A stretch of 64,000 nt of DNA, taken from the NCBI RefSeq assembly GCF_030232885.1, contig NZ_JASPGD010000007.1:48943-112942 (forward strand). The letters run 5' to 3'. Position 1 is the stretch's first letter; the number at the start of each line of letters is the position of its first letter. The notes under the pieces were generated by a model. The model had not been told where the DNA came from. It saw nothing but the letters and a program-made list of their open reading frames with translations, and made no database searches. The stretch is from Corynebacterium sp. MSK297. GTDB lineage: Bacteria > Actinomycetota > Actinomycetes > Mycobacteriales > Mycobacteriaceae. Both the position numbers and the translations under genes were made by a program. This document shows positions 17,464 through 26,511 of the stretch, piece after piece.

Positions 17464-18213
17464 TTAAGCGTCGAATTCTTCGCGCAGCGTGTTTTTCAGC
17501 AAACTAGTGTGTAGCGAGACCACCAGTGCAGAAATTTGTTGGGATAATTCCTCAGCCTGCTGCTGCGCATTGTCTGATTTTCCGTGCGTCAAGGGACCTG
17601 CTACTTGGGTAATCAGATCAGCGTGGCGACGCGCACCGTTACGCAAAGATTTCAACAAGCGAATATCGAATCCGAGTTGCTGCAAGGAATGGGCGCTTTT
17701 CACCACACTGACGTCATCTGCGGCGAAAAATCCAGCAACATCCGGGCGGATCAGCCCTGCACCAACCAGCTCAGTCACGAATTGCAATTCCACGCCGGAC
17801 TGGTGAGCAATATCCGTGTCAGTAAAGCTGCGTGGACCACTGGCCCGGAAGGAATCTGCAGACACCAGCTGCTGAGCGGTATTAGCCCCTAGCAATGCAG
17901 TAACCTGACCGGAATCCATCGCCTCTAGTTGCTCGCGGATCACCTTCAACGGTAAATAATGATCCCGTTGGGTCACCAGGATATACCGCAACCGCGCGAT
18001 ATCTTCCTCAGTAAAACGTCGGTACCCGGATTTGGTCCTCTGCGGCGAAATCAAACCCTCGGATTCCAAAAAGCGGATCTTCGACACCGTGATATCGGGG
18101 AATTCGGCACGCAAAGATTCCAAGACCACGCCAATGGACTTCGCTTTGCGGGTCTTGTTCGCGCTACCTGCCCGTGACGCCGACTGGGATGCTGCTTGAG
18201 ATGCTGGACTCAC
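17464..18213 (-). CDS. ftsR: MerR-type regulator FtsR
   Basis: 249-residue MerR-fold protein. An N-terminal Ser/Ala/Lys-rich tail precedes the winged-helix domain (KSIGVVLESLRAEFPDITVSKIRFLESEGLISPQRTKSGYRRFTEEDIARLRYILVTQRDHYLPLKVIREQL, about 25-96). The C-terminal part contains a second helical segment (FTDTDIAHQSGVELQFVTELVGAGLIRPD). In C. glutamicum the equivalent gene next to odhI encodes FtsR, an activator of ftsZ. It is nine bases downstream of odhI and so cotranscribed with it. Name based on synteny and fold. Confidence 0.88.
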   Translation of the reverse strand: MSPASQAASQSASRAGSANKTRKAKSIGVVLESLRAEFPDITVSKIRFLESEGLISPQRTKSGYRRFTEEDIARLRYILVTQRDHYLPLKVIREQLEAMDSGQVTALLGANTAQQLVSADSFRASGPRSFTDTDIAHQSGVELQFVTELVGAGLIRPDVAGFFAADDVSVVKSAHSLQQLGFDIRLLKSLRNGARRHADLITQVAGPLTHGKSDNAQQQAEELSQQISALVVSLHTSLLKNTLREEFDA

Positions 18214-18222
18214 AACTACCTA

Positions 18223-18654
18223 TTATTTCTTGGTATCAGCCAAAAAGACCAAACGGAACTTGCCAATTTGGATCTCATCGCCAACGGAAAGTACCTGCGC
18301 ATTGCGTGGTTCCCGGTTGACATAAGTGCCATTGAGCGACCCCACGTCGACAACTTCGAATTCACCGTTGTTCACGCGGAATTCTGCGTGACGACGGGAC
18401 ACGGTGACATCGTCCAAGAAAATATCAGCCTCGGGGTGCCGACCTGCGGTGGTGGTTTCTTGATCCAACAAGAAACGCGCACCGGCGTTCGGGCCACGCT
18501 TAACCACTAACAGTGCTACGCCCTCTGCGAGATTTTCCGTGCTTTCGGCTGCGGTGGTTGCACCAGCGCCGGATTCCATTTCTTTAATGAGATCCGCACG
18601 GAAGACCGAGGTAGTCTCCGCTTGCTGTTCCGGCGTACCGGTGTTTTCGCTCAT
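18223..18654 (-). CDS. odhI: FHA protein OdhI (GarA), 2-oxoglutarate dehydrogenase inhibitor
   Basis: 143 residues. The N-terminal phosphorylation segment ETTSVFRADLIKEME has the two adjacent threonines at positions 14-15, targeted by PknG/PknA/PknB-type kinases in C. glutamicum. The C-terminal FHA domain (about 48-140) has GRHPEADIFLDDVTVSRRHAEFR and VVDVGSLNGTYVNREP, which bind phosphothreonine. Unphosphorylated OdhI inhibits the E1 (OdhA) subunit of 2-oxoglutarate dehydrogenase, directing carbon toward glutamate. First gene of the odhI-ftsR pair. Conservation with the C. glutamicum protein is strong enough to be certain. Confidence 0.95.
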   Translation of the reverse strand: MSENTGTPEQQAETTSVFRADLIKEMESGAGATTAAESTENLAEGVALLVVKRGPNAGARFLLDQETTTAGRHPEADIFLDDVTVSRRHAEFRVNNGEFEVVDVGSLNGTYVNREPRNAQVLSVGDEIQIGKFRLVFLADTKK

Positions 18655-18788
18655 GATCTATCCTCCGCATTGTCGGAAATATTGTCGTTAGTAATCCATC
18701 ATAGCGCCTAAACGCCTGCCGCGAGACCCATTGTTCTTTTCTGTGCCCCGAAAAACACGGTAAATCCCATGAATGTAATTACTCACGA

Positions 18789-21089
18789 TTAACGGAACAG
18801 ATTACCGATACCGGTCAGGGCAGAATTCCCCGAACCAGCCAGCGGATTATCGGAAACCATATACGTCCACGTTGCAGATGGTCGCGCCAGGCCATCGTCG
18901 GCTAGATGAGCACCAGAGGCATCAATAGTGACCTCTCGGAAACTCTTACGGGCAGCTTCTACCCCACGTTGCACGATTTCTTTAAACTCCCGCACGGCAA
19001 TCCTGTGATATTCATCGATTGGGGTTTCCCGGGCAATGGCGCGCAAGTGAATCGATTCCCGAACATCGTCCATGTGCTCGAGGTGATCAGCCCACGCCAA
19101 ATCCAGGTGATAAAGCATGATTTCCCGGCTTGCTGCCACCAAAATATCTTCAGAGATTCCTGCTGCACGCAACTCATCGGCACGCTGCGGTTCATAGTCG
19201 GATAGCTCCGCCCACGCTTTGTCTGTGTCAAGCAAACCTGCGCGCCGCTCATCGATAATCTCTCGCTGATCTGCCAGCAACTTGTTGTACTTCCACGTCT
19301 GGCTATGGATTTCCAGCAACTGCGCTTCGGTCACCCGCTGGCAATGCGCAATGAAATCGTCGATGCGTCCGGAATCGATCCGTCCGTGTTCATCGGGTTG
19401 AGCCTCAACTGATTCTCCTGCCCCGCCGGAGATCACCACATCATCTTCCAAGGACACAAAAAACAGGCTCAAACCGGGATCACCTTGGCGCCCGGCACGT
19501 CCGCGCAGCTGATTATCCAGTCGGGAACTCCGGTGCCGCGTGGTTCCTAACACTGCTAAGCCGCCAGCTTCTTTAACGTCCTCATAATGCGCGCCATCGG
19601 TGCCGCCCAATTTGATATCGGTACCACGGCCAGCCATTTGGGTCGAAACCGTGACCCGGCCGGGCAGTCCAGCTTCGGCGACGATGGCAGCCTCTTCCGC
19701 ATCGTTTTTCGCGTTTAACACTTGCGCACTAACCCCACGGCTAGCGAGAGCCTCTGCCAGCTGTTCCGATTCGGCAACATCCTGGGTACCAATCAAAACT
19801 GGCTGGCCCTGCGTGTACAGCAACACGATTTCATCAATTAAGGCTTGGTTTTTCTCGGCAATCGTGGCATAGACGCGGTCGGCTTCGTCGAAACGCTGCA
19901 ACGGCTTATTCGGTGCAATTTCAGAGACATATAAGCCATAGAACTCACGCAATTGATCGGTAGCTTCCACCGCAGTACCAGTCATGCCGCACAGCTGCGG
20001 ATAACGACGCATCAGTTCTTGGATGGTCAGTGAGTCCAGGATGCGCCCGCCCTCGGTAACTTTCAGGCCTTCTTTTTCTTCTACTGCCGCCTGCAGGCCA
20101 TCGGGCCAGCGCTGCAAATCCGCGATGCGGCCTTTCGAGGTATCAATTAACTTCAGTTCGCCATCGACGATGACATAGTGGATATCGCGAATCAACAACG
20201 CTTTGGCATGCAGCGCCAAGTTAACCCGTACCAAGGTGGTGCCGATGTGCTCGTCGCTATATAAAGAATCGATTCCTAGTTGTTTTTCCACCGCCGCAGC
20301 GCCATCGTCAGTGAGAAAGACGTTGCGTCCATCAGAATCAATCGTGTAATGGCGCTCTTCTTGCAAGGTCGCGACCACGGAGGTCACCCGAGCGTCGGTA
20401 GCCTGATCTGGTCGGGATCCTGCCAGTACCAGCGGCACCAAGGCTTCGTCGACAAGCACCGAATCAGCTTCGTCGACCAACGCAACCTCTGCTTGTTGGA
20501 ATACGGCCTGCGCGCGCTCAGTAATCTGATTATCCCGGAGCACATCAAATCCCAGCTCTTTCACCGGCGCGTACACCACGTCGGCCTCGTATGCGTGCCG
20601 ACGTTGCTGGGTGTCCATGGATTCGGTGACTGCGGCCACCTGCAGGCCGAAGCTTTCTACGAGCGGGCGCATCCAATCAGCGTCACGGCGCGCCAGGTAA
20701 TCGTTGACCGTGACGACGTGCACGCGTTTTCCACTCAGCGCTAAGCCGGTAGCTGCCATGGCCCCGACCAGGGTTTTGCCCTCACCGGTAGCCATATGGA
20801 TCACGTCGCCGCTGATAAGCCTGAGTACAGCCTGCGCCTGCACATCGAACGGAGATAGTCCCAGCTTGCGCGAACTGGCGGCTGCCAGCGCCGCCAAGAA
20901 CGTCGATTTATCGGTGATCTCGCCACCGGAGGTGATCGCTGCGCTGGCGCGTTCCCGAAGTTCGGCATCACTCAGCGAGGCAAAATCCGCGGCCTGTCGC
21001 TGGGCTTGGTCGACGATTTTGCGCGATTGCTTTTCATGCTTCGCCGATTTGGCTCCCATGGCGTTCCAGAACCAGTCGAATTTTCCCAC
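18789..21089 (-). CDS. secA2: accessory preprotein translocase ATPase SecA2
   Basis: 766 residues, shorter than housekeeping SecA (about 840-900) and lacking the C-terminal zinc-binding tail, as in mycobacterial SecA2. Motifs: Walker A MATGEGKTLVGA (about 96-107), Walker B region VALVDEADSVLVDEA, and the helicase motif VTVSTQMAGRGTDIKLGGTD. Helicase motif VI QLRGRAGRQGDPG is also present. SecA2 exports a subset of proteins through the SecYEG channel. Its location beside odhI/garA matches the Mycobacterium locus. It is preceded by an independent gene (esterase) and followed by 134 bases before odhI. Confidence 0.93.
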   Translation of the reverse strand: MGKFDWFWNAMGAKSAKHEKQSRKIVDQAQRQAADFASLSDAELRERASAAITSGGEITDKSTFLAALAAASSRKLGLSPFDVQAQAVLRLISGDVIHMATGEGKTLVGAMAATGLALSGKRVHVVTVNDYLARRDADWMRPLVESFGLQVAAVTESMDTQQRRHAYEADVVYAPVKELGFDVLRDNQITERAQAVFQQAEVALVDEADSVLVDEALVPLVLAGSRPDQATDARVTSVVATLQEERHYTIDSDGRNVFLTDDGAAAVEKQLGIDSLYSDEHIGTTLVRVNLALHAKALLIRDIHYVIVDGELKLIDTSKGRIADLQRWPDGLQAAVEEKEGLKVTEGGRILDSLTIQELMRRYPQLCGMTGTAVEATDQLREFYGLYVSEIAPNKPLQRFDEADRVYATIAEKNQALIDEIVLLYTQGQPVLIGTQDVAESEQLAEALASRGVSAQVLNAKNDAEEAAIVAEAGLPGRVTVSTQMAGRGTDIKLGGTDGAHYEDVKEAGGLAVLGTTRHRSSRLDNQLRGRAGRQGDPGLSLFFVSLEDDVVISGGAGESVEAQPDEHGRIDSGRIDDFIAHCQRVTEAQLLEIHSQTWKYNKLLADQREIIDERRAGLLDTDKAWAELSDYEPQRADELRAAGISEDILVAASREIMLYHLDLAWADHLEHMDDVRESIHLRAIARETPIDEYHRIAVREFKEIVQRGVEAARKSFREVTIDASGAHLADDGLARPSATWTYMVSDNPLAGSGNSALTGIGNLFR

Positions 21090-21141
21090 GCTCGCTCAAC
21101 ATCCTTTCGGTCGTGAAATGACAGCTCCCCTAGTCTACTGC

Positions 21142-22257
21142 TTAGGGGCGCCCGGGAATGCGGAAGAAATCCAAAATCTTATCTGTCGCAAAATTCTCCG
21201 GCATCGCATCATTGCGATTGCGGCTATAGCCAGGCCACCAGTGCTTACCGCCGTCGATACGGATGTGGTCAACGGGCGCGGCACAGTGGGTGAAACTGGT
21301 GCGTTCTGCATCACCAATAAGTTCCTGTGTTTCTGCATTATCGTCGCAGTGGTTTCTGCGTGCTGCGACGTCCATGATCTCTGGCACAGAGAGAAATTTA
21401 GTGTTGTGTCGGGTTCCACCGTCATAGCTGACGATGTGGTCCGCTGTACCGTGAATATCTAGATGGCCGACGGTACCTGGCGCGCAGTTTTCTACCACTG
21501 CGGTGTAATACGCTGCTGAGACTGTGGCGATTGCGTGAAATTGTTCTGGTCGCTGGCATGCCAAATATTGCGCGAATCCACCGCCGTTTGAAAAACCCAC
21601 GGCAAATAGCTGATCATCAGCAATCGACCACGTGCGGCGTGCTGAATTGATAATTTCATCGATAAATTTCAGGTCATCGTGTCCACTCGCTGCAGCATAC
21701 GGAGCCGGCGCCCACGCTTTTGACTCTTCATGTGGGGGCTTGCTGGGAGCACCATCTGGGTAAATGGAAATAGCCCGTGCAGCATCAAAGTGTGTAGAGC
21801 GCGCCATGCTCTCGGCGTCTTGTCCCCACCCATGGAAAGTCAGAATCAGCGGCCACTGTTCGGCAGGGTCGTAGTCGGCAGGTAAATGCACAAGGTAGCT
21901 ACGACCACTCGGCAGATTAATGCGCGTGGTTTCTCCGGGGAATGCCCCTTCCACGGGTGCTCCGGTTGGGTGCGGGAAAGCAGACATCTCACGGTCTAAT
22001 GCCTGGGCATACTCCGAGGCTTGCGGATCATTCCCATCGTCTGCGGCTCGGTTGTCTACGACGCTGCAGCTGCCGAGGCACACCGCGAGTGCGCACAACA
22101 CCCCTGTTGCCTGGATACGAGGGATGGCCGTAATGCCGTTTTCCGTACTGCCCTGCGGCCTGTTACCACATCGCCTGAAATACCCAATGAGCTGCCCAAA
22201 CCGTATCAATGTCACCCACTTCGACCTATGATCTTTAACCGCAAATAATTTTAGCAT
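21142..22257 (-). CDS. secreted lipoprotein esterase (PHB-depolymerase/LpqC-like alpha/beta hydrolase)
   Basis: Probable extracellular lipoprotein. A hydrophobic signal segment ends in the lipobox-like LGSC, with the Cys at residue 64 of this frame, followed by an alpha/beta hydrolase domain. Motifs: LPADYDPAEQWPLILTFHGWGQD (oxyanion region), nucleophile elbow VGFSNGGGFAQYLAC with the catalytic Ser, DIHGTADHIVSYDGG with the acid, and GGKHWWPGYS with the His. This pattern matches the poly(3-hydroxybutyrate) depolymerase / LpqC / feruloyl-esterase group. The start is unclear because the signal peptide is long from the ATG at 22257. An in-frame GTG at 22215 is an alternative. Substrate unknown. 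Confidence 0.8.
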   Translation of the reverse strand: MLKLFAVKDHRSKWVTLIRFGQLIGYFRRCGNRPQGSTENGITAIPRIQATGVLCALAVCLGSCSVVDNRAADDGNDPQASEYAQALDREMSAFPHPTGAPVEGAFPGETTRINLPSGRSYLVHLPADYDPAEQWPLILTFHGWGQDAESMARSTHFDAARAISIYPDGAPSKPPHEESKAWAPAPYAAASGHDDLKFIDEIINSARRTWSIADDQLFAVGFSNGGGFAQYLACQRPEQFHAIATVSAAYYTAVVENCAPGTVGHLDIHGTADHIVSYDGGTRHNTKFLSVPEIMDVAARRNHCDDNAETQELIGDAERTSFTHCAAPVDHIRIDGGKHWWPGYSRNRNDAMPENFATDKILDFFRIPGRP

Positions 22258-22274
22258 CTAAACTAAGTGGTGCC

Positions 22275-24053
22275 TTAGCGACCTGAATTCCATGCGTTCC
22301 ACAGCTCAGTATAGCGACCATCTCGAGCCACCAACTCAGCGTGGGTGCCCTGCTCAATCACCCGACCTTGGTCCATCACTACCACTTGGTCGGCGGATAC
22401 AGCCTGATCCAACCTGTGCGCCACAATCACCGCAGTACGGCCAGCCGTAACCGCAGCGGCACCAGCTTCCAACTGCTCTGCACCGACCGAACCAGCTTCT
22501 GCAGTGGCCTCATCCATGATCACCAAGGCCGGATCTGCCAACAACACCCGCGCCAACGCCAATTGTTGGGCTTGCACCGGGTCCAATTGCTGACCACGAG
22601 CGCCCACCACCGTATCCAAGCCGTCGGCAAGCGAATCCAACCAATCCGCCTGCACGGTGCGCAACACGGCCAGTAGTTCTTCGTCACTGGCGTCCGGGCG
22701 AGCCAAGGTAAGATCATCTCGCAAGGTGCCAGAAAACACGTACACATCCTGTGAAATCATCGCCAAGCGCCCCGCACGTTCGCGATCAGAAAGCTGTGCG
22801 GCCTCGGTAGCGTCGACAAGAATCTCGCCGGAATCCGGAACCCGCAAACCCGCCGCTAACGCCGCCAAGGTCGTTTTACCTGCGCCAGATGCACCAACAA
22901 TGGCCACCGTGGAACCTGCCGGAACCTCCAGACTGACGCCATCGACAGCGTCGGGCGAATCCACGGAATAAGCAAAGCTAACATTCTTGACGACGAGCCT
23001 ACCCCGCGGTTGCCCAGCACCTGAATCAGGAACCGGCTGTGGTGGCCGCGCGATGACCCCAGCGATCCGGCTCAACGAGGCATAGCCAGCCTGCAGCGTA
23101 TCTAGCACGCGCATCAACGCCATGATCGGACCACGCAAGCGAATCAGCATCAGCAAAGCCGCGGTTACCGCACCGACAGTCAAATATCCATGAGCAACAA
23201 CGAAAAAGCCGACCACCAAACCGACGAATAGCAACAAAAACTCCGCGAGCCAGACCCACAAGCCAAGCGTCATCATTGTGCGTCGAGCAGCAAAACCGTA
23301 ACTGACCACATCCAACGAAGATTCCTGCACCCGGTTATGCATCGCACGCTCCCAGCCATACGCACGCACCGTCGGTCCACCGTGGATGGTCTCTAAAACG
23401 CGCCGGGCACGCTGCGCCATGGCCTCGCGCTGGGCGATATAACGCGGTGGCGCTACCCGCAGATAATGACGTACGGACAGCCAATAAATCGGCACCACGA
23501 CCACGATGACGGCAATGAACTGCCAATCGATCGCCAGCAACGCAATCGCGGTGGCAACCACCATGAATACCGATTTCGACAACACTGGCACGGTCTCAGT
23601 CACGGCAGCAGAAAGCTCGGCGACATCGTCTGTCGCCCGCGAGACCACATCACCCGAACCGGCCGCTTCCACCTCATGGGCCGGCAGGCGTAAAGCAGTG
23701 CCCACCATGGTCTCGCGCAAATTGGAAATGACCCGCTCAATCAGTTTTCCGATGACATATAAGCCACCTGCCGAAAGCACAGCAGATGCCAGCGCAAGCG
23801 CCAGCAACCACATCGCAATCACCGTAATACTGCCATCATCAGCCACCACCTCATCGACGATATTGCCCAGCTGCCGTGGAACCAACACATTGGCCAACGC
23901 ACCCGTGCTGAGTAAGAACATCGCCCACCAGAATTGGCGACGTGCACCCGCTATACGCCGGATTTGTTGGGTCACGACGCGCCGCACCGTTGCAAACGAC
24001 GCGATAGGAAACGCGGCGGGGTTCGATCGCGTTGCGGAGGTTGCTGAACTCAT
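22275..24053 (-). CDS. ABC exporter half, catalytic-Walker subunit with degenerate signature
   Basis: 592-residue type IV ABC exporter half: six-helix membrane domain (about 40-325) then an ATPase domain. Walker A GASGAGKTT, Q-loop MISQDVYVFSGTL, Walker B LVIMDEAT and H-loop VIVAHRLD are intact. The signature reads LDPVQAQQ instead of LSGGQ, and the D-loop is AEAGS rather than SALD. Its ATG overlaps the stop of the upstream half-transporter by four bases (ATGA), so the two are translationally coupled and should form a heterodimer. Only one composite ATP site would be complete: this protein's Walker motifs with the partner's LSGGQ. Substrate unknown. Confidence 0.9.
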   Translation of the reverse strand: MSSATSATRSNPAAFPIASFATVRRVVTQQIRRIAGARRQFWWAMFLLSTGALANVLVPRQLGNIVDEVVADDGSITVIAMWLLALALASAVLSAGGLYVIGKLIERVISNLRETMVGTALRLPAHEVEAAGSGDVVSRATDDVAELSAAVTETVPVLSKSVFMVVATAIALLAIDWQFIAVIVVVVPIYWLSVRHYLRVAPPRYIAQREAMAQRARRVLETIHGGPTVRAYGWERAMHNRVQESSLDVVSYGFAARRTMMTLGLWVWLAEFLLLFVGLVVGFFVVAHGYLTVGAVTAALLMLIRLRGPIMALMRVLDTLQAGYASLSRIAGVIARPPQPVPDSGAGQPRGRLVVKNVSFAYSVDSPDAVDGVSLEVPAGSTVAIVGASGAGKTTLAALAAGLRVPDSGEILVDATEAAQLSDRERAGRLAMISQDVYVFSGTLRDDLTLARPDASDEELLAVLRTVQADWLDSLADGLDTVVGARGQQLDPVQAQQLALARVLLADPALVIMDEATAEAGSVGAEQLEAGAAAVTAGRTAVIVAHRLDQAVSADQVVVMDQGRVIEQGTHAELVARDGRYTELWNAWNSGR

Positions 24054-25663
24054 TGCTGTGGTGCACCTGCCTTCACGTGATCGGCCACCTCGCGCCAGGC
24101 TGGCGAGGAACTATAAACCACCGTCGTCTTCCCGCGCCGGGCTTGAGCGACGCGACGAGCGATGGTGTGTTCTGTCACCGAATCCACCGCGGTCGTGGGG
24201 TTATTCAATACAAGCACCTCCGCGTCGCGTGCCAATGCGCGCGCCAGTGCCACGCGTTGGCGTTGCCCTCCGGAAAGGTCGCCATCCGCCTCACCAATGC
24301 GACGACTGGCACCACCGGGAATATCGTCTGCAGCTGCAGCGGCAAGGGCTACGTCAACGATCTCGGGGGCAGATTGCTCGTGCACAATATTGTCCGCGAT
24401 GGCACCACTAAACAAGTGCGCATCATGCGGGGCTACAAGCACGCGCTCGCGCGGTAATAACTCAAGCCCCTCGGGGATGTCATCAGCAATCACGGTCAGC
24501 TGCCCCGGCTCCGGGCGGGCGTGTTCCGGAAACACCTCCCAATTGACCACGGAATCAGTCTCCGGCAAAGCATACGGTGCGGCAAGCACCGAACGAATCC
24601 GATCTGCAGAACCTTGCGCAGTCGCCCACTTCGAAGAAATATTTTTCCCCAGCATTGTCATGGGGGTGATGATGAATTGTGTGAGGCCAATGACCGTGAT
24701 GAGTTCACCAACGCTGATGGCATCGGCAAGCGCCAAGCCTCCGGCTGCGATGCCGACAATGATGATGTAGACCGAACCTACAGTTTCTGTGATGGCATCC
24801 AATACGGAGCGGGCACCATGCGCACGCACGGTCGCGCCATAAGCGTCGTCAGAAACTTTCTGATAACGCTCATACACAGTATCAACCGCGCCGATGCCTT
24901 TCAGGATGCGCAAACCATGCACCACATCAGTCGCCGTAGCAGCGGCCTCCGCGAGCCAGTACTGACGTTTGCCGGAACGACGCCGCAGCGGCCCCGAGGC
25001 CGACAGGGAAATCCATACCATCACGGGGCCACCGACCAACACAGCGATACCAAGCGGCACGTTAATCATGGTGACCATCACGCCGACGTAAAGAATGGAG
25101 GCAAACTCAGCGAACGGAAACACCGCCATCATGACAGCATCAGCAATCCGCTGCGTATCGCTCGAAGCAATAGAGAGCAATTCCCCCGCAGTCCGGCGCT
25201 GACCGCCGAGCCCACGAGGATGCGAAATACGATCCGTCACCGCCATACGCAAAGAATGGCCGGTACGCAGCGTCGCCAGTATTAAATATTTCCGACCAAA
25301 CCATCCACAGGTGGCATGCACCACGAATACCACTGCCATGATTATCAGCCAGCGAACCAGCGCAGAGAAATTGCCGCTAGCAACGGCATCATCAATCGCA
25401 TTGCCAACAATGACTGGGGTAAGCCCAGTACAGAGAAACATAATCACCGTCATCACAGCAGCAGGAACCGTCAGCCGGTGATACAAAAAGATAGTCTTGA
25501 GCAACCAGAAACGATCATCAGGTTGGGCCAGCGGCGGCTCGAGGCTGCCCGGTAATTCTGCGGCCGGGGTGACCTCTATGGGCGCTGGCTGCTGCACACC
25601 GTCATGGTGTGTATTAGTTTGTGTAGCGATGACTTCTCCTGTGTTTTTCAAGGCATCTGCCAA
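24050..25663 (-). CDS. ABC exporter half lacking Walker A
   Basis: 537 residues: membrane domain (about 50-350) and a shortened ATPase domain. The segment that should carry Walker A is missing: after PEPGQLTVIADDIPEG the sequence jumps to the Q-loop region LVAPHDAHLFSGAI, where the Gln is His. Walker B reads VLVLNNPTTAVDS (Asp-Glu replaced by Asn-Asn) and the H-loop His is Ser (VVYSSSPAW). The signature DLSGGQRQRVALARAL is perfect. The frame is uninterrupted and matches a working partner, so this looks like an evolved non-hydrolytic subunit rather than a pseudogene. The N-terminal 35 residues overlap the divergent methyltransferase gene, and a later start is possible. Confidence 0.88.
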   Translation of the reverse strand: MADALKNTGEVIATQTNTHHDGVQQPAPIEVTPAAELPGSLEPPLAQPDDRFWLLKTIFLYHRLTVPAAVMTVIMFLCTGLTPVIVGNAIDDAVASGNFSALVRWLIIMAVVFVVHATCGWFGRKYLILATLRTGHSLRMAVTDRISHPRGLGGQRRTAGELLSIASSDTQRIADAVMMAVFPFAEFASILYVGVMVTMINVPLGIAVLVGGPVMVWISLSASGPLRRRSGKRQYWLAEAAATATDVVHGLRILKGIGAVDTVYERYQKVSDDAYGATVRAHGARSVLDAITETVGSVYIIIVGIAAGGLALADAISVGELITVIGLTQFIITPMTMLGKNISSKWATAQGSADRIRSVLAAPYALPETDSVVNWEVFPEHARPEPGQLTVIADDIPEGLELLPRERVLVAPHDAHLFSGAIADNIVHEQSAPEIVDVALAAAAADDIPGGASRRIGEADGDLSGGQRQRVALARALARDAEVLVLNNPTTAVDSVTEHTIARRVAQARRGKTTVVYSSSPAWREVADHVKAGAPQQ

Positions 25664-26423
25664 AACCAGCCCCTCGTTTGCGAACCCGCAACTGCGACGG
25701 GCAGCTGGTGCAGCGTTTTCTGCTGCTGACTACGATGCGATCCGGCCTGGATACCCGACAGAAATCGCCAGCTTAGTAACGCGCGAGCACGCACCGGTCA
25801 CAGTGGCCGACGGCGGTGCGGGAACCGGCCAGCTCAGCGCTGTGCTGGCTGCTGCTGGTCACCAAGTCTACGCCTTTGATCCATCGGTGGGCATGGCCCA
25901 TTTTTTGCACCAAAAATTAGGCGTGCCGACGTGGCAAGCCAGTGCAGAAGCGACGGGGTTGGCCGATCATTCCGTGGATTGTCTCAGCTACGCGCAAGCC
26001 TGGCACTGGTTCGATATCGCAGCTGCCAGCAAAGAAGCTGATCGCGTACTCGCGCCGGGCGGCAGGCTGTTATTGGTGTGGAATACTTTGGATGTCTCAC
26101 GGCCAGAAATATTGCGATTGGCTCGGATTATGCATTCCGGGGATATCCAGCCAGCTGGTTTCTTCCCTACTGTGGGTGCGCCCTGGCAGCTTGCCGATAC
26201 GCTGCGAACCACGATGGTGCAAAAACTTACCGTCGACGGCGTGCACGAGCTGATGCATTCGCGCAGTTATTGGCAGCGCGCTAACCAACGTATGCGCAAC
26301 CGGCTCACCGGAAACCTGAATTGGTACCTACTGGATTTTTGGGAGAAATCACGTACAGATACCATCACGCTGCCCTATCGCACCGATGCCTTTGTCTACG
26401 AACGTTCCTCTCACCCGGACTAA
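25629..26423 (+). CDS. class I SAM-dependent methyltransferase
   Basis: About 264 residues. UbiE/Methyltransf_11-type fold: opening FSAADYDAIRPGYP, motif I VADGGAGTGQLSAVLAAAGHQVYAFDPS (about 58-85), post-motif FAEATGLADHSVDCLSYAQAWHWFD-like block, then VLAPGGRLLLVWNTLD. The WHW(F/V)D sequence is typical of this actinobacterial subfamily, whose small-molecule substrate is unknown. The ATG at 25629 is chosen because the family start lies about 25 residues before FSAADYD. It overlaps the 5' end of the divergent ABC gene, and later starts cannot be excluded. The codon after the conserved core ends at RSSHPD. Confidence 0.82.
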   Translation: MTSPVFFKASAKTSPSFANPQLRRAAGAAFSAADYDAIRPGYPTEIASLVTREHAPVTVADGGAGTGQLSAVLAAAGHQVYAFDPSVGMAHFLHQKLGVPTWQASAEATGLADHSVDCLSYAQAWHWFDIAAASKEADRVLAPGGRLLLVWNTLDVSRPEILRLARIMHSGDIQPAGFFPTVGAPWQLADTLRTTMVQKLTVDGVHELMHSRSYWQRANQRMRNRLTGNLNWYLLDFWEKSRTDTITLPYRTDAFVYERSSHPD

Positions 26424-26511
26424 CGTCGACACTGCCGGGCTAATGCTGTTTGTGGTTACTAGCACTCGTGCCTGCTGTTGGTTGCTAGTGCTCGGCCAGT
26501 GTTCATTACAG

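Noticed and set aside
23506..24411. 301-residue plus-strand open frame
   Set aside because: Antisense to the ABC exporter pair; no recognisable domain.
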